Source of the DNA: CAZWEZ01 sp964632795
GTDB taxonomy: Bacteria; Pseudomonadota; Alphaproteobacteria; Rhodospirillales; 2-02-FULL-58-16
Assembly: GCA_964632795.1 (NCBI GenBank)
Contig: CAZWEZ010000063.1
Location: 1 to 21,124, forward strand
Reading direction: 5' to 3'
Length of the DNA stretch: 21,124 nt
The position numbers were made by a program, and so were the translations under genes. Below, one piece after another: positions 14,835 to 21,124 of the stretch (position 1 is the stretch's first letter; the number at the start of each line of letters is the position of its first letter). A model generated the notes under the pieces. The model made no database searches. It was not told the DNA's origin and saw nothing but the letters and a program-made list of their open reading frames with translations.

Positions 14835-14885
14835 ATCGTATGGGTGCCATATGTCTGATCCAGGTCACTAACCGATTCCACCCTG

Positions 14886-15845
14886 ATGAGGATATTTCGC
14901 CATTACCACGACCTTCCTGAGGAGGCCCGCCGCGGGGCTGTCGCCATCGGCAACTTCGACGGCCTCCACCTGGGCCACCGCTCGGTGATCGAGGAGGCCG
15001 GGCGCATCGCCGAGGCCGCCGGCATCCCGTGGGCGGTGCTGACCTTCGAACCCCACCCGCGCAGCGTCTTCTGGCCCGATACCGGGCCCTTCCGCCTGAC
15101 CCCCTTCCGCGCCAAGGCCCGCCTGGTCGAGGAGATGGGCGTCGATTGCCTGGTCGTTCTGCATTTCGACCAACGGTTGGTGGAGATGACGGCCGAGGAT
15201 TTCGTCGCCGACGTCCTGGTCTCGGGCCTGGCCGCCCGCCACGTGGTGTCGGGTTACGATTTCGTCTTCGGCCACCGCCGCGCCGGCAACTGCGAGCTGC
15301 TGTTGCGCATGGGCCAGGACCACGGCTTCGACGTCACCGCCGTGCAGGCGGTGCGCAACCACGGCGAGGTCTGCTCCTCGACCCGCCTGCGCCGCCACCT
15401 GAGGGAGGCCGACCCCCGGGCCGCGGCGCGCATGCTGGGCCGCCCGTTCGAGATCGAGGGCCGGATCGAGCGCGGCGACGAGCGCGGCGCGGCCATCGGC
15501 TTTCCGACCGCCAACCTGCACCTGGGCGACTACCTGCATCCCGCCGAGGGGGTCTACGCGGTGCGCGCGGCGATCGGCGAAGGCGCCCCGGGGTGGCTGG
15601 ACGGGGTGGCCAACCTCGGCCACCGTCCCACCTTCCCCGACACCGGGCTGATCCTGGAGACCCACCTGTTCGGATTTAACGGCGACATCTACGGCCAACA
15701 CCTGCGGGTGGCCCTGATCGACTACCTGCGTCGGGAAAAGAAATTTGACGGCATCGATGGTTTGAAGGCACAAATCGCCGAGGACTGCGAACGGGCGCGG
15801 CGCCTGCTGGCCCGGGAACCCACAACCGACGAGCCCCAGCGATGA
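14886..15845 (+). CDS. ribF: Bifunctional riboflavin kinase / FMN adenylyltransferase
   Basis: RibF phosphorylates riboflavin to FMN and adenylates FMN to FAD. The 319-residue length is normal. The N-terminal nucleotidyltransferase domain shows GNFDGLHLGHRSVI (22-35) and, further on, the CSSTRLRRHL segment that closes the FAD-synthetase half. The C-terminal flavokinase domain begins about residue 180 with GRPFEIEGRIERGD and contains the hallmark GFPTANL and the NLGHRPTF segment. The ATG at 14886 has no visible ribosome site and lies only 17 bp beyond the MITE-like element, whose right end therefore forms the gene's upstream region. The stop overlaps the ileS start by four bases (ATGA). Confidence 0.96.
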   Translation: MRIFRHYHDLPEEARRGAVAIGNFDGLHLGHRSVIEEAGRIAEAAGIPWAVLTFEPHPRSVFWPDTGPFRLTPFRAKARLVEEMGVDCLVVLHFDQRLVEMTAEDFVADVLVSGLAARHVVSGYDFVFGHRRAGNCELLLRMGQDHGFDVTAVQAVRNHGEVCSSTRLRRHLREADPRAAARMLGRPFEIEGRIERGDERGAAIGFPTANLHLGDYLHPAEGVYAVRAAIGEGAPGWLDGVANLGHRPTFPDTGLILETHLFGFNGDIYGQHLRVALIDYLRREKKFDGIDGLKAQIAEDCERARRLLAREPTTDEPQR

Positions 15846-18637
15846 GCGTGGACTACAAATCGACCCTTTATTTGCCCCGGACCGACTTCAAGATGAAGGC
15901 CGGACTGACCGGGCTCGAACCCGAGATCCTCCGCCGTTGGGAGGAGATGGACCTCTATCGCCGGCTCCGCGAGGCCGCCGCCGGGCGCGAAAAGTTCATC
16001 CTCCACGACGGCCCACCGTATGCCAACGGCCACCTCCACGTCGGCACCGCCATGAACAAGATCCTCAAGGACGTGGTGGTCCGCTCCCAGCAGATGATGG
16101 GCCGGGATTCCAACTACGTCCCGGGCTGGGACTGCCACGGCCTGCCCATCGAATGGAAGATCGAGGAACAGTACCGCAAGGCGGGCAAGGACAAGGACCA
16201 GGTGCCGATCGTCGCCTTCCGCAAGGAATGCCGCGAGTTCGCCGACAAGTGGATCGACATCCAGCGCCAGGAGTTCAAGCGGCTCGGCGTGGTCGGCGAC
16301 TGGAAGGACCCCTACACCACCATGTCGTACGCCGCCGAGGCCCAGATCGTGCGCGAGTTCGGCGTCTTCCTGATGAACGGCTCGCTGTATCGCGGCGCCA
16401 AGCCGGTGCTGTGGTCGGTGGTCGAGAAGACCGCCCTGGCCGAGGCCGAGGTCGAGTACCACGACCACACCTCGACCACCATCCACGTCAAGTTCCCGAT
16501 CGTTTCGGGGCCGCAAAACCTGGTCGGCGCATCCATCGTGATCTGGACCACCACCCCGTGGACCATCCCCGGCAACCGCGCCGTGGCCTACGGCCCGGAT
16601 GTCGATTACCTCGGCATCGAGGCCGCCGGCGACAGGATGATCGTCGCCGCCGCCTGCCTCGACACCTTCAAGCGGGAAGTCGGACTCGGCGAGGCCGCCG
16701 TCTTCTGGCAGGGCAGGGGCCGCGACCTGGCCGGCGTCGTCTGCCGCCACCCGCTCCACGCCCGGGGCTACGATTCCTTCGAGGTGCCGGCGCTGGAGGC
16801 CGACTTCGTCGACGTCGAGACCGGCACCGGCTTCGTCCACATCGCCCCGGGCCACGGCGCCGAGGACTGGGAACTGGGGGTCAAGAACGCGATCCCGGTG
16901 CCCGACACGGTGGACGGCGGCGGCCTGTTCATCGACTCGGTGCCGCTGTTCGCCGGCCTCCACGTGTTCAAGGCCGACCCCAAGGTGGTCGAGGCGTTAA
17001 ACGAGGCCGGGGCCCTGCTGGCCACCGGCAAGCTGGTCCACAGCTATCCCCATTCGTGGCGCTCCAAGGCGCCGCTGATCTTCCGCAACACCTCGCAGTG
17101 GTTCATCTCGATGGACAAGACGGGGCTGCGCGAGAGCGCGCTGAAGGCCATCGACGCCACCCGTTTCATTCCCGAGGCGGGGCGCCGGCGGCTCTACGGG
17201 ATGATCGAGAGCCGCCCCGACTGGTGCGTCTCGCGCCAGCGCGCCTGGGGGGTGCCGCTGACCGTCTTCGTGGAGCGCAAGAGCGGCGAGCCGTTGCGCG
17301 ACGCCAAGGTCCTGGAGCGGGTGGTGGCGGCGATCGAGGCGGAAGGGGCCGATGCCTGGTTCGCCTCCGAGCCGTCGCGCTTCCTGGCCCCCGACCATGA
17401 CCCGGACGATTTCGAACAGGTCACCGACATCCTCGACGTGTGGTTCGATTCCGGCGCCACCCACAGCTTCGTGCTGGAGACCCGCGACGACCTCCAGTGG
17501 CCGGCCTCGCTGTACCTCGAGGGCAGCGACCAGCACCGCGGCTGGTTCCACTCCTCGCTGCTCGAATCGTGCGGCACCCGGGGCCGGGCGCCCTACGAGG
17601 CGGTGCTGACCCACGGCTTCGTGATGGCCGGGGACGGCCAGAAGATGTCAAAATCGCTGGGCAACATCGTCGCCCCCCAGGAGGTGGTCGAGGCGCACGG
17701 CGCCGACGTCCTGCGCCTGTGGGTGGTCGGCTCGGACTATTCCGAGGACCTCAGGATCGGCCCCGAGATCCTCAAGCAGCACGCCGACATCTACCGCCGC
17801 CTGCGCAACACGCTGCGCTTCCTGCTCGGCAACCTCAACGGCTTTAAGGACGGCGAGCGCCTGGGGGTGGGCGAGATGCCGGAGCTGGAACGCTGGGTCC
17901 TGCACCGCCTGTGGGAACTGGACGGCATGGTGCGCAAGGCCTGCGACGACTTTCTGTTCCACCCCCTGTTCGCCGAGCTGCACACGTTTTGCACCGTCGA
18001 TCTGTCGGCCTTCTATCTGGATGTCCGCAAGGACAGCCTCTATTGCGACCGCGCCGATTCGCCCCGCCGGCGCGCCGCGCGCACGGTGTTGGACCACCTG
18101 TTCGACCACCTCACCGCGTGGTTGGCGCCGTTCATCTGCTTCACCGCCGAGGAGGCCTGGCTGGCCCGCCATCCCGACGACGACGGCAGCGTGCATCTGC
18201 GCCTGTTCCCCGACGCCCCCGACCAATGGCGCGACGACGCCCTGGCCGCCAAGTGGGCCAGGATCCGCGACCTGCGCCGGGTGGTCACCGGGGCGCTGGA
18301 ATTTAAAAGAACGCGAAAGGAAATCGGTTCGAGCCTGGAGGCCGCTCCCGTGGTCTACCTGGATAGCAGGTGGGATGGCGTTCTCGACGGTATCGATTTC
18401 GCGGAAATCTGCATCACGTCGGGTATAACAATCGGCAGTCATGCGGACTACCATGATGACCCGAACGCGGACACGTTCTCTTTGCCAGAGGCTACAGGAG
18501 TAATCGTTTCCTTTGAGCAGGCCTCCGGCGAGAAATGCCAGCGCTGCTGGAAGGTGCTGGAAGAGGTCGGCGGGGACGCCGACTACCCCGAGGTCTGCGA
18601 GCGTTGCGCCGATGCCGTCCGGCACCACCCCCACTGA
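15842..18637 (+). CDS. ileS: Isoleucyl-tRNA synthetase
   Basis: IleRS charges tRNA-Ile and edits mischarged valine. The 931-residue class I synthetase has the HIGH-type motif H64-LHVG, the KMSKS loop K601-MSKS-605 and a C-terminal zinc site with C899, C902, C919 and C922 (CQRC and CERC). The editing domain includes the WTTTPWTIPGNRA segment. The bacterial-type C-terminal zinc finger marks it as the ordinary (type 1) IleRS. The ATG overlaps the ribF stop. Bases about 18301-18540 drop to roughly 54 % GC (hand count 130 of 240) while flanking ileS sequence is near 70 %; this affects the region just before the zinc finger. The next gene, lspA, starts within or just after its 3' end. Confidence 0.98.
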   Translation: MSVDYKSTLYLPRTDFKMKAGLTGLEPEILRRWEEMDLYRRLREAAAGREKFILHDGPPYANGHLHVGTAMNKILKDVVVRSQQMMGRDSNYVPGWDCHGLPIEWKIEEQYRKAGKDKDQVPIVAFRKECREFADKWIDIQRQEFKRLGVVGDWKDPYTTMSYAAEAQIVREFGVFLMNGSLYRGAKPVLWSVVEKTALAEAEVEYHDHTSTTIHVKFPIVSGPQNLVGASIVIWTTTPWTIPGNRAVAYGPDVDYLGIEAAGDRMIVAAACLDTFKREVGLGEAAVFWQGRGRDLAGVVCRHPLHARGYDSFEVPALEADFVDVETGTGFVHIAPGHGAEDWELGVKNAIPVPDTVDGGGLFIDSVPLFAGLHVFKADPKVVEALNEAGALLATGKLVHSYPHSWRSKAPLIFRNTSQWFISMDKTGLRESALKAIDATRFIPEAGRRRLYGMIESRPDWCVSRQRAWGVPLTVFVERKSGEPLRDAKVLERVVAAIEAEGADAWFASEPSRFLAPDHDPDDFEQVTDILDVWFDSGATHSFVLETRDDLQWPASLYLEGSDQHRGWFHSSLLESCGTRGRAPYEAVLTHGFVMAGDGQKMSKSLGNIVAPQEVVEAHGADVLRLWVVGSDYSEDLRIGPEILKQHADIYRRLRNTLRFLLGNLNGFKDGERLGVGEMPELERWVLHRLWELDGMVRKACDDFLFHPLFAELHTFCTVDLSAFYLDVRKDSLYCDRADSPRRRAARTVLDHLFDHLTAWLAPFICFTAEEAWLARHPDDDGSVHLRLFPDAPDQWRDDALAAKWARIRDLRRVVTGALEFKRTRKEIGSSLEAAPVVYLDSRWDGVLDGIDFAEICITSGITIGSHADYHDDPNADTFSLPEATGVIVSFEQASGEKCQRCWKVLEEVGGDADYPEVCERCADAVRHHPH

Positions 18638-19151
18638 GCCGCCCGCCCCGATGGGAGTCGGCCTGGCGGTGGCGGCCGGGGTGCTGGTCCTCGACCAGGC
18701 CACCAAGTGGTGGATCGTCGAGGTGGTCATGGTGCCGCCCCGCGAGATTCCCGTGCTCCCCGTCTTCAACCTGGTGCTGGGCTGGAACCGGGGGATCAGC
18801 TTCGGGCTGTTCAACTGGGATTCGGATCTCGGCGCCTGGCTCTTCACCGGGCTGGCCTTGGCCATCGTCTGCGCCCTGGTGGCGTGGATGCGCCGTGCCG
18901 AGGGGCGGTGGACGGCAGCGACCCTCGGCTTGATCGTCGGCGGCGCGCTGGGCAACGTGGTCGACCGGCTGCGCTACGGGGCGGTGGCCGACTTCCTGGA
19001 CTTCCACCTCGCCGGCTATCACTGGCCGGCGTTCAACGTCGCCGATGCCGGGATCACCGTCGGGGCCGCGGTGCTGATCCTGGAATCCTTGTTTGCGGGA
19101 CCAAAAAGGCATAATAAGGGGGGCAGGGAAAAGACCGGCAAACGATCATGA
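18612..19151 (+). CDS. lspA: Lipoprotein signal peptidase (signal peptidase II)
   Basis: LspA is an inner-membrane aspartyl protease that removes signal peptides from prolipoproteins after lipidation. With the ATG at 18612 the protein has 179 residues and four hydrophobic segments. The opening VLVLDQATKWW, the NRGISFGLF segment, and the catalytic aspartates D118 (GNVVDRLRYG) and D145 (FNVADAGITVG) are all present. Start choice is open: 18612 overlaps ileS by 26 bases, while the ATG at 18651 starts 13 bases after the ileS stop and gives 166 residues with a very short N-terminus; neither has a clear ribosome site. The stop overlaps the next start by four bases (ATGA). The following gene encodes a lipoprotein, a likely substrate. 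Confidence 0.95.
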   Translation: MPSGTTPTEPPAPMGVGLAVAAGVLVLDQATKWWIVEVVMVPPREIPVLPVFNLVLGWNRGISFGLFNWDSDLGAWLFTGLALAIVCALVAWMRRAEGRWTAATLGLIVGGALGNVVDRLRYGAVADFLDFHLAGYHWPAFNVADAGITVGAAVLILESLFAGPKRHNKGGREKTGKRS

Positions 19152-19705
19152 ACAAGGCCTTACGGGTCACCGTTGCGATCTTCACCGTGCTGGCGGCCGG
19201 CGGCTGCGAACAGGCGCGCGACGTGCTCGGGATGAACAAGTCGGCCCCCGACGAATTCGCCGTCTACCAGCGGGCGCCGCTCAGCCTGCCGCCCGACTAC
19301 GGACTCAGGCCGCCGACCCCGGGCGTCTCGCGCGTCCAGCAGGTCGAGCCCCGCGCCGAGGCGCAAGAGGCCATCCGCGCCATCTCCGGCGGCCAGGCCC
19401 AACCCGCCCCGGCGGCGGCCAGCCCGGGGCTGCAAGCCCTGCTCGAAAAGACCGGGGCCCTGAACACGGCTCCCGGCATCCGCACGGTGATCAACCGCGA
19501 AACCTCGATCCTGGCCGATGAGGACCAGTCCTTCACCGAGCGCATCATGTTCTGGGGCACCACCAACGTCTACGGCAGTGTCGTCGACCCGACCAACGAA
19601 ACCAGGCGCATCCAGGAGAACCTGGCCCTCGGACGCCCCCTCAACGAAGGCGAGGTGCCGACCATCAAGCGCAAGCGGAAGGCTCTGCTCGAGGGTATAT
19701 TCTAA
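19148..19705 (+). CDS. bamF: DUF3035 lipoprotein, probable BAM-complex subunit BamF
   Basis: A 185-residue outer-membrane lipoprotein candidate. Residues 1-19 form a lipoprotein signal with the lipidation cysteine at C20 (TVLAAGGC; the -3 residue is Ala rather than the usual Leu). The conserved family segment PDEFAVYQRAPLSLPPDYG followed by LRPP lies at about 34-56 and is the hallmark of DUF3035 proteins, which in alphaproteobacteria have been described as BamF, an accessory subunit of the outer-membrane protein assembly machine. The middle is rich in Ala, Pro and Gln and probably disordered. It lies between lspA (4-base overlap) and the M16 protease gene (no gap), an arrangement that fits envelope biogenesis. 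The family assignment is firm; the BamF role is taken from the family. Confidence 0.82.
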   Translation: MNKALRVTVAIFTVLAAGGCEQARDVLGMNKSAPDEFAVYQRAPLSLPPDYGLRPPTPGVSRVQQVEPRAEAQEAIRAISGGQAQPAPAAASPGLQALLEKTGALNTAPGIRTVINRETSILADEDQSFTERIMFWGTTNVYGSVVDPTNETRRIQENLALGRPLNEGEVPTIKRKRKALLEGIF

Positions 19706-21070
19706 TTGCCCCGCCATCGGCGAGGGCATGGCGCCCGGCCCGCGGTGTTGGCCTTGGTCCTGCTGGGCGCCGTGCTGGCCCTCGGGCGTCCGGCCCCGGC
19801 CGAGGTCTTCAACCCCCAGACCTTCAGCCTCGACAACGGGATGCAGGTGGTGGTGGTCCCCAACCACCGGGTGCCGGTGGTCACCCACATGGTGTGGTAC
19901 CGGGTCGGTTCGGCCGACGAGCCCCCCGGCAAGTCGGGGATCGCCCATTTCCTCGAGCACCTGATGTTCAAGGGCACCGAGAAGCTGGCGGCCGGGGACT
20001 TCTCCCGGATCCTGGCCCGCAACGGCGGCCAGGACAACGCCTTCACCTCCTACGACTACACCGTCTACCACCAGATGGTGGCGGCCGACCGGCTGGGGCT
20101 GGTGATGGAGATGGAGGCCGACCGGATGACCAACCTGGTGCTCAGCGACGAGGAGATCGAAACCGAACGGCGGGTGATCCTCGAGGAGCGCCGCCAGCGG
20201 ATCGACAACAACCCCGCCGCCATGCTGCGTGAGCACGTCGACGCGGCGCTGTTCCTCAACCACCCCTACCGGCGGCCGATCATCGGCTGGGAGCACGAGA
20301 TCCGGACCCTGACGCTTGACGACATCCGCGCCTTCTACCGCCGCTGGTACGCCCCCGACAACGCCGTCCTGGTGGTCGCCGGCGACATCACCGCCGAGCA
20401 ACTCCGGCCCCTGGCCGAGGCCACCTACGGCAGGATCGCGCGGCGCCCCCCGGCGCCCCGGGCGCGTCCCTCCGAGCCCCCCCACCGGGCCGCCCGGAGG
20501 GTGGTGCTCAGGGACCAGCGGGTGCGCCAGCCGTCGTGGAGCCGGACCTTCCTGGCCCCCAGCTTCGCCACCCCCGACAGCCGCCACGTCTATCCCCTCG
20601 AGGTCCTCGAGGAAATCCTCGACGGCGGCGCCACCAGCCGCCTCTACCGCGAGTTGGTGGTCGAGCGCCGGCTCGCCGTCTCGGCCGGCGCCGCCTACCA
20701 TGCCAGCGGCCTGGGACCGTCCCGGTTCACGTTCTACGCCAGCCCCCGGCCCGGGGTCTCGATGGACAAGCTGGAGAGCGAGATGGCCGGGGAGATCGAC
20801 CGCCTGTTGAGCGACGGGGTGACGGCCGAGGAAGTGGAACGGGCCAAGCGGAGGTTGCTGGCCGTCGCCGTCTATGCCCGGGATTCCCTGGGTACCGGGG
20901 CCCAGGTGCTGGGCGTGGCGCTGACCACCGGGCGCACCGTCGAGGACATCGAGGAATGGCCCCGGCGGATCGCCGCGGTGACCGCCGAGCAGATCGACGC
21001 CGCAGCCAGGGAGGTGTTGCGGGACGGCGGCTCGGTGACCGCCCTGCTGTTGGGCGACGGGGGCGAGTAA
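19706..21070 (+). CDS. M16 family zinc metallopeptidase (pitrilysin-like), exported
   Basis: A 454-residue protease of the M16B type with a signal peptide (basic RHRRGHGAR, then AVLALVLLGAVLAL, cut near PAPAEV). The inverted zinc motif H81-FLEH85 is intact, with E84 as catalytic base and the third ligand expected at E160 or E161 (VILEERR). The second half has the SRLYRELVVERRLA segment, whose Arg-Tyr pair contacts substrate in active partners. The start TTG at 19706 follows the bamF stop directly; a GTG at 19745 is possible but would remove the basic start of the signal peptide. M16B proteins often work as a pair encoded in tandem; the second partner may begin downstream. Substrate unknown, location periplasmic. 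Confidence 0.93.
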   Translation: MPRHRRGHGARPAVLALVLLGAVLALGRPAPAEVFNPQTFSLDNGMQVVVVPNHRVPVVTHMVWYRVGSADEPPGKSGIAHFLEHLMFKGTEKLAAGDFSRILARNGGQDNAFTSYDYTVYHQMVAADRLGLVMEMEADRMTNLVLSDEEIETERRVILEERRQRIDNNPAAMLREHVDAALFLNHPYRRPIIGWEHEIRTLTLDDIRAFYRRWYAPDNAVLVVAGDITAEQLRPLAEATYGRIARRPPAPRARPSEPPHRAARRVVLRDQRVRQPSWSRTFLAPSFATPDSRHVYPLEVLEEILDGGATSRLYRELVVERRLAVSAGAAYHASGLGPSRFTFYASPRPGVSMDKLESEMAGEIDRLLSDGVTAEEVERAKRRLLAVAVYARDSLGTGAQVLGVALTTGRTVEDIEEWPRRIAAVTAEQIDAAAREVLRDGGSVTALLLGDGGE

Positions 21071-21088
21071 TACCAAGGTGCACTGATA

Positions 21089-21124
21089 ATGACCCATAGA
21101 GATCGCCTCGGCGTGCCGCCGGGT
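21089..21124 (+). CDS. Possible start of a further gene (truncated by window edge)
   Basis: An ATG at 21089, 18 bp after the protease stop, opens a frame reading MTHRDRLGVPPG to the window end. Its place suggests the second M16 partner often found here, but twelve residues show no family feature and the start could be elsewhere. Confidence 0.25.
   Translation, partial: MTHRDRLGVPPG

Larger units (their letters stand above)
14605..14868. mobile_element. 264-bp MITE-like element with 33-bp terminal inverted repeats and TA duplications
   Basis: The left end (14605-14637, beginning GTGGCCTGGATCAG) and right end (14836-14868, ending CTGATCCAGGTCAC) are reverse complements at 31 of 33 positions. 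The dinucleotide TA flanks both sides (14603-14604 and 14869-14870), as expected for a TA target duplication of IS630/Tc1-mariner-type transposases. Inside are two further inverted repeats, 14638-14654 with 14716-14732 (16/17) and 14743-14762 with 14815-14834 (19/20), each holding smaller nested stems. There is no credible coding sequence, so it would need a transposase in trans. The family assignment rests only on the TA flanks and inverted repeats; no other copy is present in this window. Confidence 0.8.

Noticed and set aside
14651..14881. Small open frames on both strands (63-76 codons) inside the MITE-like element.
   Set aside because: They arise from the inverted repeats, match nothing recognisable and lack ribosome sites.
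1..21124. CRISPR arrays, tRNA or rRNA genes, riboswitches (especially an FMN switch before ribF), defence systems.
   Set aside because: No regularly spaced repeats, tRNA cloverleaf or riboswitch core was seen; ribF as a housekeeping bifunctional gene is not normally FMN-switch controlled, and its upstream region is the mobile element.

Overview
This is a 21.1 kb stretch of ordinary chromosome from a high-GC Gram-negative bacterium (roughly 70 % GC in most genes). The best fit is an alphaproteobacterium, probably Rhodospirillales-like. The main support is a DUF3035/BamF-type lipoprotein, a family known essentially from Alphaproteobacteria, placed after ileS-lspA and before an M16 protease. This placement is inferred from gene content and was not tested by database search. 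Almost all the DNA is coding and genes are packed in short co-directional runs, often with 4-base start/stop overlaps (ATGA or TTGA).

Layout. 1-323 (-): 5' part of argG, running off the left edge. 403-1023 (-): DsbA/FrnE-like thiol oxidoreductase. 1087-1201: a long imperfect palindrome. 1253-3700 (-): run cobB (sirtuin) -> rlmN -> AhpD-like protein. 3770-5114 (+): low-molecular-weight phosphatase followed by a fructosamine-kinase-family enzyme, overlapping, a likely protein-deglycation pair. 5294-5878 (-): GNAT acetyltransferase in a low-GC patch, probably acquired. 6074-9876 (-): run tesA -> FIST-domain protein -> tas-like aldo/keto reductase -> thpR -> hspQ. 9891-13141 (+): ybbA-ybbP ABC exporter, diverging from tesA as in E. 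coli with only 14 bp between start codons. 13247-14008 (+): Bax-inhibitor-1 family membrane protein with its own promoter and terminator. 14168-14605 (+): MaoC-type (R)-enoyl-CoA hydratase. 14886-21070 (+): ribF-ileS-lspA-bamF-M16 protease run, with a possible further gene starting at 21089.

Mobile or non-coding elements. The most striking item is a compact 264 bp element at 14605-14868 between the enoyl-CoA hydratase and ribF. It has 33 bp terminal inverted repeats (31/33 matching), is flanked by TA on each side, and holds two internal nested hairpins, so one strand can fold into a branched cloverleaf-like structure. It encodes nothing convincing and looks like a MITE (non-autonomous, IS630/Tc1-like target). 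Its insertion replaced the host gene's stop codon TAA by TAG without changing the protein. A second non-coding repeat, at 1087-1201, is built from three 10-base units in each arm.

No rRNA, tRNA, CRISPR array, phage or complete insertion sequence was seen. No stretch longer than 300 bases lacks a gene; the longest gap (14606-14885) is filled by the MITE-like element.
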